Below, one piece after another: positions 11,396 to 21,837 of a stretch of 64,000 nt of DNA. A model generated the notes under the pieces. It did no database searches. It saw only the letters and a program-made list of their open reading frames with translations, and was not told where the DNA came from. The number at the start of each line of letters is the position of its first letter. Positions within the stretch are counted from its first letter, which is position 1. Where the stretch lies: contig NC_090291.1 in NCBI RefSeq assembly GCF_037392515.1, forward strand, positions 13,076,001 to 13,140,000, read 5' to 3'. This DNA comes from Haliotis asinina (taxonomy: Eukaryota > Mollusca > Gastropoda > Lepetellida > Haliotidae). A program made the translations under genes and the position numbers.

Positions 11396-12116
11396 AGAAA
11401 CACTGCAGCTGTGGTTCTCACTCTCACTAAGCTGCCTTCTTTGTACTAAACCACTTGCCTTGGGAGTTCTTGACATACTCCAACATGACATTCTGGGTGG
11501 TATCAGCACATGTTGCACTAAACGTTTCTCAGCGTTTTTCCCTGAAAAACTAGCTCTGTTATCTGTTCGTCGGAAACGACAACTTGCATCACATGTATTC
11601 CAAGGAGGAGCCTTTTTGTTCTATGTGACCGGAACAAATTGTAGGCAATTTTCTCGGTGTCTTTCACTGTGTTACTTCAAATTTTATCGCTGTTGAGAGT
11701 GGCATAGGGCAATTGGTAAATGCACGCAGACAAGTGACATGGCCTCGCCTTTTGGACTTCGGTAATTTCAAATGCTGTACATGTACTGCTTTGTCTCAGT
11801 CACTGTTGTTTCATGCATGCAGCCAACGATAATTCCCGGGTACCAGTGGTCTGTGCAAAGATGACGTCTCGTCAGATGTGATTACTTTGCTGAATTTTGC
11901 TTTTCAACGTGCTGCAATTGTTGTTCATCTTATCGGTCACCGCTATGAGGGTCGACTGTACAGGCAATCGTGATATACCTTTTTGTATGGTGTGGCGTAA
12001 AACAACGGTCGCTCTTTCACTACTTTCTTCGTTCTTTCGTGCTTGAGCCTTTGCGTGTCTCTGTGCGACTCTAAAATGTGCGTACCCGTGAAGGTCCTGG
12101 TTACAATTTTGGCCGT
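11396..12116. other. No recognised feature (intron)
   Basis: Non-coding intronic DNA; the 103-codon reading frame at 11385-11696 starts inside the minisatellite and lacks support. Confidence 0.4.
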
Positions 12117-12307
12117 CAGTAACTCATGCTTGTCGTACAAAGCGACTAACGGGATCAGATGGTCAGGCTCGCTGACTTGGTTAACACATTTCATCTGTTC
12201 CAAATTGTTCATTCTGTTGATCACTGGATTCTCTGGTTCAGACTCGATCATTTACAGACCGCTGTCATACAGCTTGAATAGTGCTGAGTGCGGCGTAAAA
12301 CTTACTC
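12117..12307 (+). mobile_element. SINE family B copy
   Basis: Contains GCGACTAACGGGATCAGATGG, ACTTGGTTAACACATTTCATC, TTCTCTGGTTCAGACTCGAT and the tail TAGTGCTGAGTGCGGCGTAA. The CACT tail is lost. Confidence 0.75.
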
Positions 12308-12408
12308 AGAAATGTGCACTAAAATGAAAGAATACGACCACAGGACATATACGACTGTAGTCTACAGGGGCAAGTGATGCATCACCAACTCACCAACTGA
12401 ACAACCGA

Positions 12409-12410
<2 letters not shown>

Positions 12411-12449
<39 letters not shown>

Positions 12450-12510
12450 TCTCTCTCTCTCTCTCACACATACACACACACTCGCCGACCCACTCCTCAC
12501 TCACTCACTC
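12411..12510. repeat. CT/CA microsatellite feeding a splice acceptor
   Basis: A (CT)n tract of about 55 bp, then ACACATACACACACAC and CTCACTCACTCACTC. It lies 20-120 bp upstream of the exon c acceptor and forms much of the pyrimidine-rich stretch there. Confidence 0.85.
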
Positions 12511-12530
12511 TTGTGTTTGTTTTGTTGCAG

Positions 12531-12708
12531 CTGGACCAGAGCGAGTACTGGGACATACTCCAGAGTATTAGCCAGGTGAACCAGGGCTCCACACAGGCTC
12601 CATGGGTGTTCACCCTTCAGCCAGCCATCGTCCTCCTCTCTGCCTTTGGAGTGTGGACTCTTGCCTTCATCCTCGTCATCGTAGTCTTTGTTGACTCCAG
12701 CAGAGCCG
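12531..12708 (+). CDS. TMEM268: TMEM268-like gene, exon c (first membrane segment)
   Basis: A 178-bp exon after TTTGTTTTGTTGCAG, ending AGAGCCG|GTACGT. Phase 0 in, phase 1 out. It opens with LDQSEYWDILQSISQVNQ, which parallels the conserved DQY..L segment of TMEM268, and then encodes a hydrophobic stretch (around LLSAFGVWTLAFILVIVVFV) that forms membrane segment 1, followed by a short polar loop (DSSRA). TMEM268 in mammals is a two-pass membrane protein reported at endomembranes and the cell surface; its biochemical role is poorly defined. Recognition rests on motif order across exons b, c, d and g. Confidence 0.75.
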
Positions 12709-12784
12709 GTACGTCATGGTTACAATTTCTTTAGCTGAGAGATCTTAACTCAGAGACCACCCACTTTATTCACCCAGCTGAAAA

Positions 12785-12930
12785 TGGGCAACTAATGGGA
12801 TTGGGTGGTCAGGTTCGTTGATATATTTGACACATGTCCTCGTATCCCAGTTGCGTAAACATAAGCCCATGTCTGGTCCAGACTGGATCATCAACAAATA
12901 GCTGGAATACTGCTTTGATAGATAATAACC
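12785..12930 (+). mobile_element. SINE family B, partial copy
   Basis: Contains GGGATTGGGTGGTCAGGTTC and ATGTCCTCGTATCCCAGTTGCG and CTGGTCCAGACTGGATC, ending GCTGGAATACTGCTT. It begins 77 bp after the exon c donor. Confidence 0.65.
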
Positions 12931-13832
12931 AGCCTTTATAAGAGAAGCAACATACTTTTGTTCCAAGTTCTCGTGTTAAATTAAAACTTCACCAGACTGG
13001 ACTAGAATCCGTTTATAGCACGTTCCACTTTCCACACTCTGCAGTGTTATGTCCTGAAATCACGCCAGGATCCGTTTCGGATAAGTTCGAGGTGTGTTAG
13101 CTAAGTTTTGACTTGTGAGGCTGTTGTTTACAGTATTCACATTTGACAAGTCAAATAACATCAATGTTGACTGCAACACCACACGGGTCCTCACGGTTTC
13201 CTTATGTGAAAGGACAATCCAAGAATCATTATCAAAACCAATCAAGATTAACTGAATGAATTTACGAACAATATTTACATTCTTAGCGTTTATATAAACG
13301 AGGCTGTGATCGATGAAAAGAAATGTATTCCTCTATACTAAACCGAACGTATTCAGAAAGCAGTCTGAAAACTTTCATATCAACATCATATGAAAGCGAC
13401 CGTAACATTGGTGATATTCATACGTCATTCCTAAATGTGATGTGATTATTTCCTCTGATATTTTTATGTTTTCTTTGCGAGTTATTTCCTAATAATGGTC
13501 CCAGCACCAAGAAATCTAATAATGACTAGGAAAATCTTACAATACGCGGCACTGTTCCTAGAAGATCAATATTTGTGACACAATTGTGAACCGTCTGATC
13601 GGTGGTTTAGCGCTTCGTGTATGAATTGTACATTGGAAACCGATCGTAACCTTTTTACCCTGCGAGATAAATACAATTAATAATATCTGAAAGGCCGTGA
13701 TTCTGTTGGTATCTTCCTATACTGCAGTCTTTCAGGAACGGCCGTGCAATTGAATACGAATTCTCTCGGTTACACAAAACCAAATGTTTTCCCATAGACT
13801 TTCAAAGTAACGTTATATTGCTTTATAAATAA
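12931..13832. other. No recognised feature (intron)
   Basis: AT-rich intronic DNA without recognisable repeats or exons. Confidence 0.4.
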
Positions 13833-13950
13833 CCAGGGCCTTGATTTTTGAAGCTCTCATGGCTCTAACATACTCGCAACTGCCAGACATTAACGTTAAA
13901 TTACAACTATCCTAGCTCTAACAAAAAGCTTCGAAAATCTGGGCCCAGGC
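13833..13950. repeat. Fold-back repeat, GGGCC..TTTTCGAAGCT family
   Basis: The left end GGGCCTTGATTTTTGAAGCT and the right end (AGCTTCGAAAATCTGGGCCC) are inverted copies, with an inner pair GGCTCTAACA and CTAGCTCTAACA. A related copy lies at 23842-23957. Confidence 0.65.
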
Positions 13951-14571
13951 CGCTAATAGCCATATATATAAATATAAGCAAAGTATATTTTACGGCAACA
14001 ATTAAAACACAAATTTGGCGAGGTTAACCAATCCTTTTTCTGCAGTCAGGAAGTTAAACACACCAAACCAAGTTCCGCACCAAAACATATCTGTAAAATG
14101 TATCTACTTTTTCAGCAAAGGTTATGTTGTTAAATACAACAGGACTGTATATTGCAAAATACGAACACTTTTTGCTACTTGATGGACGTACATTTAAAAA
14201 AAACAGACTTCTTGCACAAAATCATCCAATCGCAGCTGCACTGAATGCTTTTTTATACTGCGGAATCTGATCTGGTGACGTATAACGAAGTGGACGTTGT
14301 GCTAGTATTTCATTGATGGTCAACGCAAAGTTTACACGTCTTATTTTAATCGCCACTGCTGGATGTGAAACATCGCGAATATGCCAACCTCTTTCATTGT
14401 GAAACCTCTTTAATCTGGAATGTAGTATTTCCATTGGAATTTAGGGTGGGTAGCAATATATGGATGAACAACTTCTTTATTGCTGTGAACTTATGAATGC
14501 CTCTCAAAGACGTTGCCATGGGTATTTTCCGGATTAACAAGACGCCGTGTTATCCTGAATATCATTTCTAC
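13951..14571. other. No recognised feature (intron)
   Basis: AT-rich DNA; nothing supportable. Confidence 0.4.
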
Positions 14572-14650
14572 AGATTGATGCTCATGCTGTTGATCACTGG
14601 GTTGTCTGTTTCAAATTTGATTATTTACAGACTGCTTGAACATTGCGTTT
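14572..14650 (+). mobile_element. SINE family B, internal fragment
   Basis: Matches GATGCTCATGCTGTTGATCA and the following TTGTCTGTTTCAAATTTGAT and TTATTTACAGACTGCTT. Head and CACT tail absent. Confidence 0.55.
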
Positions 14651-15469
14651 AAGAGGAAACAAATATGATAGCGTTATGTCAACACATTCTCATGATGGTG
14701 TCGGGGGCGTGAAATAGCCTAGTGATTCAGAAATTGATTTTCACGCTTTAACTCATTAAAATTAATAGTCCTCATAGTCTTTTCCCTGATATGTATTTTT
14801 TATTGTTTAGTCTTTTATATCCCCTTTTACGAACACGTTTCCTCCTCGTTGGATGTCCGCAAAGTTACACTTTGTGAAAAGAAAAAATACATTTTCATTT
14901 TCAGTTTGGCAGCAAAAAGCTTTCAAAACTGAAGTTAAGCTTTGCCCCTGAAGAGCGACTTAATGCGTTAGAGAAACAACAAAAATTACTTTCGTCAACC
15001 AAAACATGTCCATGGACTTTTAATAGAGTGTTTTTCGCTAATGGAGAATTTGGTCAGGGCTATTTATTACAAAAATAGGTCCCTTCGCACAAGAATACAC
15101 CAAGGAGTCAACATGTCGAAGCAGATTAATTCCGTGATATATGAGCTTCGGACATGTTCCATTGTGTGGTCTTACAACTCCACAGAGAGCAGCACAGTAG
15201 GATATCATTCTTCATCATGAACGCGTGGTGTTTCCGCTCTGAAGATTAGTGTTGGCTTGGGGATGTTCTGAAGATGGACATAGTCTTGTTAAATAAGACG
15301 TGAATTTACTTCAGAGTACAGAAATATCGATACTGTAGGATCTTGAAGGAATATATAACATCCATCTTAACCTCGAATGTGTCTTGCTCATCATTATCTC
15401 ATATATCAAAGAAGATATGAGATATATGAAATGCTCAATATTGCTTTACGATGACATCTGTGTTGGTAA
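14651..15469. other. No recognised feature (intron)
   Basis: AT-rich intronic DNA without recognisable repeats or exons. Confidence 0.4.
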
Positions 15470-15580
15470 AGGCTAATGGGATCTGATGGTCAGGTGTCGA
15501 TGACTTCCTTTGTCCCATCGATTGTATCACGTATTCGATGTTCATAATGTCAGTCATCGGAAATGTCTGATACAGATTAG
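15470..15580 (+). mobile_element. SINE family B, head fragment
   Basis: GGCTAATGGGATCTGATGG and CAGGTGTCGATGACTTCC followed by ATGTTCATAATGTCAGTCAT match the first half of family B in diverged form. Confidence 0.45.
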
Positions 15581-15589
15581 AGTGTTTGT

Positions 15590-15735
15590 TATCAGTTTTT
15601 TGTTGTTGTTTTAATATTGTTATTGTTTTGTTCGCTTGTTTGTTGTTATTGGGATTTTTTGTTGCTGTGGTTTGTTGTATTTTGGTTTGTTTGTTTGTTT
15701 TTGTTTGTTTGGTTTGGTTTGGGTTTTTTCACTTT
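15590..15735. repeat. T/G-rich low-complexity tract
   Basis: About 145 bp made almost wholly of T and G on the plus strand, with repeated GTTTGTTT and TTGTTG units. Confidence 0.8.
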
Positions 15736-15891
15736 TATTTATAGTTGGTTTTGATTGTTTGCATATTTTTTCGTTTTCTCTTTAGGGGATCGGGGAGTGC
15801 TGTACTAATATTGCTGACGGCAACATCAGACATGAAACTGTGGGTGTCATTAGTTGTTAAAGTTGTTTAATAATTTCTTTTCCTTTAGACA

Positions 15892-16025
15892 TGCTATTCG
15901 CTCGTCATGTTGAAGACCGTTTAGATTCCCCACAGTCCTGTGCGAAGACCATTTCTGGCTTCCCCAGCCGTGATATTGTTGGAAACTTTTATAAAAGCGG
16001 CATAAAAACAAACTCACTCACTCGT
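15892..16025 (+). mobile_element. SINE family A, 5'-shortened, ending 11 bp before an exon
   Basis: Central block CCATTTCTGGCTTCCCCAGC, then CGTGATATTGTTGGAAAC and the tail AAGCGGCATAAAAACAAACT plus CACTCACTCG. The tail ends at 16025 and exon d starts at 16037, so the SINE tail supplies part of the pyrimidine tract of that acceptor. Confidence 0.75.
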
Positions 16026-16036
16026 TATCCTTTCAG

Positions 16037-16134
16037 ATATTCTGTCTGTACGCTTGACCGTATTCGTCTTTCCTCTGATACTGATATCGGGTGTTTACAT
16101 TGTCCGATGGAAAAGAAGAAAACATATCAAACTG
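16037..16134 (+). CDS. TMEM268: TMEM268-like gene, exon d (second membrane segment)
   Basis: A 98-bp exon with acceptor TTATCCTTTCAG and donor ACTG|GTAAGT. The first two bases complete an Asp codon with the last base of exon c; it ends in phase 0. It encodes ILSVRLTVFVFPLILISGVY followed by IVRWKRRKHIKL. The hydrophobic run is membrane segment 2, separated from segment 1 by only about ten residues, and a strongly basic patch (RWKRRKH) follows. The tight hairpin with basic exit matches TMEM268 and the positive-inside rule would put this end in the cytosol. Confidence 0.75.
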
Positions 16135-16209
16135 GTAAGTGACCGAGCATGTGAGCGCTGAAATTGTCAGAAATGTGTGTATAGAGCATATGCCACTTCT
16201 TGTTGCCAG

Positions 16210-16905
16210 TTTCATGTGTGTATCTGTCCACCATGAACTGTCAATAGTTGTGCAAGTAGTTCATCTTTATATCTGCCTAGCATGAACTGTCAATAGTTGT
16301 ACAAGTAGTTCATCTTTATATCTGCCTAGCATGAACTGTCAATAGTTGTACGAGTAGTTCATCTTTATATCTGCCTAGCATGAACTGTCAATAGTTGTAC
16401 AAGTAGTTTATCTTTATATCTGTCCATCAGGAACTGTCAATAGTTGTACAAGTATTTGCTTCCTAGCTCATGTCTGTACACTTTCCAGTATGCACTGCCA
16501 ATAGTTTTACAAGTATTTCCTTACTAGTTCATGTGTTTATCTGTCCATCAGGAGCTGTCAATTGTTGTACAAGTGTTTGGTTCCTAGCTTATATCTGTAT
16601 CTGTCAAGCATGAACAGTCAAATAGTTTTGCTTCGGAGATCATGCTCACGGGTATTTGTCCAGCATGTACTGCCAATAGTTTTACAAGTATTTTCTTTCT
16701 AGTTCATGCCTATATCTGTCCAGCATGAACTGTCAATAGTTTTGCTTCCTGGTTCATGCTTATATCTGTCCATCATGAAGAGTTTAGCAAGTATTTGCTT
16801 ACTAGTTCATGTTTATATCAGTCCACCATGAACTGACAATAGTTGTACAAGTAGTCCATGTTTATATCAGTCCACCATGAACTGACAGTAGTTGTACAAG
16901 TTCAG
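16210..16905. repeat. 49-bp minisatellite, about 13 degenerate units
   Basis: Units built from CATGAACTGTCAATAGTTGT, then ACAAGTAGTTCATCTTTATA, then TCTGCCTAG, starting at 16232, 16281, 16330 and 16379 with exact 49-bp spacing, then increasingly irregular. It begins about 75 bp after the exon d donor. Confidence 0.9.
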
Positions 16906-17486
16906 TTTCTTCCTCCTTCAACAATATTTTTGTTGTTAAAGAACGGAAATGATTTCAACACAAATGTTACACCAGGAAGCCAATTCATCGTGTATTATTA
17001 ACAATGAAACATTTCATCAGTTAAGGGTTTATCATGCATCTGTAGCTGACCAAGCAGTTATTACATGTTTATCAGATATCTCCACTGTTAAGAAAGAGTT
17101 TAAAAATCAACAACTGCGTGTTTCAGAAATATACTTCTTAATGATATGTGTTTCATAGTCATTGCATATTTCATAAATGTGTCACCAATATGTCAGGCAC
17201 TACCATTTGATCAGCGGATTAATCCTGTTTGTTTCCATAATAAGTCTATATAAAGCGTTTTATAAAGCGTTATACCGCTGTGTCAGTACGCTTCTTGACT
17301 AATGGTCTTGACAACAACATATGTACAGTATCAAAAAGGTCATGAACAGGAATCCTTTTCAGCTGATTTCGAAATTACTTAATGTATCTCAGATTAGTTC
17401 ATTTCGATGAAGCAAATTGAAGAAATCATTTAATCAGTCGAAATTAATTTTTTTAACTTTTTATGAAATTTTGTGTGTTTTTACAG
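16906..17486. other. No recognised feature (intron)
   Basis: AT-rich intronic sequence ending in the acceptor GTGTGTTTTTACAG at 17473-17486. Confidence 0.4.
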
Positions 17487-17594
17487 CTTTGCAAGCGAAT
17501 GTTGAGTCGGTGCCTGCACATCAACAGCTCTCTGTATACGGATGACCGTCCGGTCGTGGTGACCATTCGACAAGAGAGGGGTGCAAGATTTAAT
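17487..17594 (+). CDS. TMEM268: TMEM268-like gene, exon e (3' boundary uncertain)
   Basis: The acceptor GTGTGTTTTTACAG is strong and the frame opens LCKRMLSRCLHINSSLYTDD, then RPVVVTIRQERG. The NSSL....PVVVTI segment aligns with the conserved region after membrane segment 2 of TMEM268. The donor is not clear: AAT|GTATCT at 17595 keeps phase 0 to exon f and is used here, whereas AGGG|GTGCAA at 17581 looks similar in strength but would shift exon f into a stop codon. A decayed copy of the exon end lies at 18003-18070. The stretch beyond 17620 is microsatellite, not coding. Confidence 0.6.
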
Positions 17595-17619
17595 GTATCT
17601 TTTGCTGATTCAACTGTCC

Positions 17620-17621
<2 letters not shown>

Positions 17622-17663
<42 letters not shown>

Positions 17664-17784
17664 AGTGTGTGTGTGTGTGCGTGTGTGTTTGAGTGTGTGT
17701 GTGTGTGTGTTTGAGTGTGTGTGTGTGTGTGTGTTTGAGTGTGTGTGTGTGTGTGTTTGAGTGTGTGTGTGTGTGTGTGTTTGA

Positions 17785-17815
<31 letters not shown>

Positions 17816-17860
17816 AGTGTGTGCTTGCGCGCGCGTGCGCGCGTGTGTGTGCGAGTGTTT
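17622..17860. repeat. GT-rich minisatellite (GTGTGTGTTTGA units)
   Basis: (GT)n interrupted at semi-regular intervals by TTGA, then GCGCGCGTGCGCGCG at 17826-17842. Reading frames on both strands are poly-Cys/Val and Thr/His artefacts. Confidence 0.95.
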
Positions 17861-18002
17861 ACGTTACTTTTTGCTCTGTTCCGGACTATTACCCGTTTTG
17901 AGGACAAAATAGTGGAGTTAATGGGCAACTGAAAAATGGAGGTGACGCCAGGTGGTTACCGGTAGAAGTGTTTTTTTAAATAATATTAAGACTTCATTTT
18001 GG

Positions 18003-18070
18003 CGATCACCGCACATGAGAGGGGTGTGAGACCTTTTGCATCCTTTGTTGATGAGCTTGCGTGTTTAGTG
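18003..18070 (+). pseudogene. Decayed duplicate of exon e end
   Basis: GGCGATCACCGCACATGAGA followed by GGGGTGTGAG aligns with the end of exon e and its 3' flank (17558-17625), and both are followed by GTTTAGTGTGTGTG. A second matching pair, 17899-17975 and 18388-18445, suggests that a block of roughly 450 bp was duplicated in tandem and then diverged. Confidence 0.5.
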
Positions 18071-18118
18071 TGTGTGTGTGTGTGTGTGTGCGTGCGTGCG
18101 CGCGCGCGCGCGCGTTTA
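18067..18118. repeat. (GT)n(GC)n alternating purine-pyrimidine tract
   Basis: About 50 bp of strictly alternating purine and pyrimidine: (GT)n, then GCGTGCGTGCGCGCG, then (CG)n. Such tracts are known to favour left-handed Z-DNA under negative supercoiling. Confidence 0.85.
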
Positions 18119-18485
18119 GAATGTGTGAGCCGCACTCACAGATCTCCCAAATATGTCACGGTGACCTGTAAATAATATAGGAAAGAGGAACACCCCAATG
18201 AGTGATATCATGAGTGCTGAACGTAGACTTTGGTTGTATTCTACAGCAAAAGGGAAGACATTGTTGTTCTGATTCTAATATCGATGTCCGATCACGCCAC
18301 GATCAAAATTACTAAACTTGCGAAGCAATGTGCTTGCGACCACGTGTGTGTAAATGAGTACTTATGCGTACGTGTGTCTTTCTGGGACAGAATGGTGGTG
18401 TTAGTGGATACCAGAGACACCAGCTCACCGGTAAAACTGTTTGTTTACTTAACATTCGATCCCTGAAAAGTAGAATAGGTCTTCA

Positions 18486-18692
18486 TTAACCCATGCTCGT
18501 TGTAAAGGGAGATAAAGGGGAAGAGATGATCAGGCTCGCTCACTTGGCAAACACATGTCATCGGTTCCAAATTGCGTAGACCGGTGCTCATGCTATTGAC
18601 CACCGGATTATCTGGTCCATACTCGATTATTTACAGACCGCTGCCACCTGCAATGTTCGTGGGTGTGGCGTAAACTCACTCACTCACTTAAA
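18486..18692 (+). mobile_element. SINE family B copy
   Basis: Full order of blocks: GATGATCAGGCTCGCTCAC, CATGTCATCGGTTCCAAAT, CATGCTATTGACCACCGGAT, TCTGGTCCATACTCGAT, then GCGTAAACTCACTCACTCAC. Confidence 0.8.
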
Positions 18693-20370
18693 TGACATTG
18701 AGAATTCAATACCTCTAAAGTTATAATATTCAGATGACTACCGTTGAATTTCCTTAGACTTTCAAAGGTGTATTTCTACTATTTCAACATGGCTGACTGT
18801 TTTGTAAGTATAACATCATGTTTTCATTTTTTACCTCTTGAGGAAAAAAAATTCGTGACGACGAAACGCCTACAGATATTGTAGTGTGTATGAAAACAAG
18901 CACTAGCACTTTTTCATCTATTTCCTGTGACAAAATGTCCTCGGTCAGTTTTCACGGTTATTTTTATAGTGAATTTTCCAACTTTACATTTTCCATAAGA
19001 ACTTGATCACATTTCTTTCCCTTCAGACATCAAAGCTTGAGAACACATAATAATTGGTTTAAACACAAACAATGAATGCCTCGAAGAAATAGTTTTTTTA
19101 CGGTGGGAATTTGCTCGTGTCTAACAAACACGATTGATTAGATTTATTGTCATATACACTGCCTTTGAAGCATTTTAAATGGATTTAACTACGATCAGCA
19201 CTACGCGCGTGGCGCGTTTAATGTAATTCTCAAGTAGTACTTGAAGTGTTTCAAGTTTCCACTAGAAGTTTGTGTTTTTAACGCACCAAAACAGTGTTAT
19301 AGGTCATCTGTAAGAGAATTTGCTTTTGGTTGGAGGAAACCTTGGCGAAAAAGACACTTTTGCGTCGTGTAAGAACGATTAACTTGTATAACTCATGAAT
19401 TTCGTCAACTTTAAGTGTGTTTAAAAATTCAAATTTACCACCTATGTACTGTAAATCAAAATACACTACCCGACAAAAAGTATAGTATATATTCTCTTCA
19501 AAAAAAAGTAAGGGAACTTGAACTTTGAAGTCTGGTAGAAAGAAAGCCCACTGAGGAACCTTTCAATGACATTCATCTGGTGTATGCAGCATCATTTCAT
19601 GTTATCAGAACATGCAAACACAATGCATGGGAAGCACGTGCACAACATGGGAGCCTCCTACATGTGCACGGGGTGTCATGAATCTTGACGTTTTTCAGGA
19701 AGATCAATAAATCACTGCAGACCATTTTTCTATAATTTTCTTGCATCTATGCACGGTCTGGGTTTTTAGGGTCAAATCACACACTACTGACTGAAAATTG
19801 AAAACCTTAAATTTTCATGTCATACTTCAGTCACCTAACAAGGGAATAACTGAACAAACAGCTTTGCTTTGAATGAAATCCATGTGGTGATGCATTCTCA
19901 AAACATCCATTATTGTTTCATCAACATTGACTCAATCCCATATATCTCCCAATTTCGATAATCGTACATTGAAAGTACAGTTCCCCTTCCTCTTTTTAAG
20001 AGTATACTTGAAAACCGAATGAGGCTAAAAGTATTATGCTGAGACCAAAATGTGGTAACACCGAAAACATAAGACTGCATATGAAGAGCGTCTACGTAGA
20101 TGTCGTATTCAGGAGCCAGAGAGATACTTTTAATTGGTGTTAAAATGATCTTCAGCAAAATCACGGTTTGGTGTCATTTGATAAACGCATTCATCACCAC
20201 AACTGCCACGACCTTTGGTTAAATTTATCGCTAAATACGCCCAATCGGAAAATTTTGAATAATGTTATCAAAAGAGATGGGTTTCTACGGTTGTTGAAAG
20301 TAGAATTTTCATGGTCAGTGACAAATCCAGAGTAATTGTATATGCGTGTTTATGTTTATGTTATTTTCAG
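18693..20370. other. No recognised exon; possible unassigned repeat near 19470
   Basis: AT-rich intron. Around 19465-19525 the sequence CACTACCCGACAAAAAGTA and then CTCTTCAAAAAAAAGTAAGG resembles Tc1/mariner ends, but no matching opposite end was found. The intron closes with TTATTTTCAG at 20361-20370. Confidence 0.35.
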
Positions 20371-20472
20371 GACGACGTGAACCTTTTACTGTGTAGCTGT
20401 CTAGACGAGGATGTAGACAAACTGTCTAAACTCATCAAGGTTTACACCAAGGATAGTGATTACCTCAGTGAG
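20371..20472 (+). CDS. TMEM268: TMEM268-like gene, exon f
   Basis: A 102-bp exon, acceptor GTTATTTTCAG and donor GAG|GTGAGT, phase 0 to phase 0. It encodes DDVNLLLCSCLDEDVDKLSK followed by LIKVYTKDSDYLSE. It corresponds in position to the region of TMEM268 after the second membrane segment, where a hydrophobic strand is followed by an acidic helix. The donor is a consensus match and a SINE begins about 30 bp downstream. Confidence 0.68.
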
Positions 20473-20502
20473 GTGAGTGATGTATCTACTGATACGGAGC
20501 CA

Positions 20503-20660
20503 GTGGGGTAGCCTAGTGGTTAAAGCGTTCGCTAGTCACGCCTAGGATCCGGGTTCGGTTCCCGCATGTGTGCAACGTGTGAAGCCCATTTCTAGCTTCC
20601 CCTACCGTAATATTACTGGAATATTGCTAAAAGTGGCAAAAAACTAAACTCACTCACTCC
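20503..20660 (+). mobile_element. SINE family A copy
   Basis: Full head with A-box-like GGTAGCCTAGTGGTTAAAGC and B box GGGTTCGGTTCCCG, central block CATTTCTAGCTTCCCCTACC, tail ATTGCTAAAAGTGGC then CACTCACTCC. Confidence 0.85.
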
Positions 20661-20754
20661 CACTGCATTCACGGTGTAAAAGCTGAATGGACGTGAACTT
20701 TGTATATTCATTTGTTTGTTGTTAGACGCGGCACTCTCATATTACGTCTACATA

Positions 20755-20850
20755 ACGGCAGTCTCTAAATAATCCAGTCTGGGCCAGACAATCCCGAGAC
20801 TGACATCATGAGCATCTATCCACGCGACATGTATTAACGATTTAGAGACC
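20755..20850 (-). mobile_element. SINE family B, internal fragment
   Basis: On the plus strand AATCCAGTCTGGGCCAGACA and CATCATGAGCATCTATCCAC are the reverse complement of the family B middle block. Both ends are absent. Confidence 0.6.
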
Positions 20851-21154
20851 CTGAATATCAATCATACAGACATGAGTGCCAGGCAGTGTAAAAATTGTTT
20901 TAAGAGATTACGTCTTGGGCAAACATATATTCCACTTGAAAACATTACAATTTTTGTTCTACTTTTTATTCCTGTGAACAGCAGCCACAAAAGAAGACAC
21001 GAGAGTATTTTTGAAAATAGAAACGCCAAATCCATAAGACACCTCCGTTAAAACTCGAGTCGACTGTACAGTTGTGATCAAACCATGAGTATATATTTGT
21101 CTCAGCGGTATTGCAGCTGTTCGATGTTGTTTATAAACAAACTGAGTGATAACA

Positions 21155-21293
21155 AAGTGAGTGAATGAGCATGGTTTTTGCCCCGTGCAGCAATGTTTCA
21201 GCGATATCACCTGTACGCCAGGTACGGATCGACCCCGAACCTTCAGCGTAAGGAACGGAAGTTTTAACCATAACGCTACCCCCGACGGAGACC
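21155..21293 (-). mobile_element. SINE family A copy, diverged
   Basis: GAGTGAATGAGC (tail complement), CAGCGATATCACC and TTTTAACCATAACGCTACCC (head complement) are in the expected order on the minus strand. Confidence 0.65.
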
Positions 21294-21333
21294 AAAAAGG
21301 AGTAGGAAAAACCGGACATTATGTAGACACACA

Positions 21334-21467
21334 GAGGTGATAAATACGTTTTCCCTGATCACAAGGGGGACATTGGTTGATGGACCCTCGACCTAAGCCT
21401 AAAAAACATCGAGGGTGCGTGAACCCATGGGCCCCGTGGAATTAGTGAACAAGTTATTTATCACTTC
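21334..21467. repeat. Fold-back element with 15-bp ends
   Basis: GAGGTGATAAATACG at the left and the complement of GTTATTTATCACTTC at the right form the ends. An internal hairpin (GGACCCTCGAC and GTCGAGGG-like CATCGAGGGTGC) lies in the centre. The ends resemble those of the inverted repeat at 50489-50586 (TTATCAC). Confidence 0.55.
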
Positions 21468-21837
21468 AGTGTTAATTTTGCATTGTTTTAAGCACGCGTA
21501 TTAAACTTTTTATAGTCATCGCTAGATTTTGCCGACAAGAAAAACAAGTTTAGAGTTATCTCCCTTCCATCGATTTGCATTTGCAAAACATCGGTAATTT
21601 CCGTACATCATACGTGATTCAATGTTTTTCGAGATAGAGAATTACAACTATGAAGAACCAAATGAGATCGAGGTGCATAGAACATGTTACTCGCCTGTAA
21701 GCGGGGTACAAATGTATTTTGAAAATAACAGAATATTGCTCAGCCAATCAGAAAATGGCACATGTGTGTGAGGTAAGATAAACTTCATTGTTGCGGTGGG
21801 CAAAACATTACATTTTGCTGTTGCTTCTCATTTACAG

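Noticed and set aside
17463..17932. Reading frames rich in Cys/Val and His/Thr
   Set aside because: Apart from the start of exon e (17487-17594) they are GT-repeat artefacts.
18245..18466. Possible exon after TTCTACAG
   Set aside because: The acceptor-like site is followed by an open frame, but it requires a preceding phase that exon e cannot supply and shows no family similarity.
19465..19760. Tc1/mariner end
   Set aside because: CACTACCCGACAAAAAGTA and CTCTTCAAAAAAAAGTAAGG look like transposon termini, but no inverted partner or transposase was found nearby.
20503..20580. tRNA gene
   Set aside because: The head has A and B boxes but is part of a SINE with the standard body and CACT tail; no cloverleaf with proper arms is supported.
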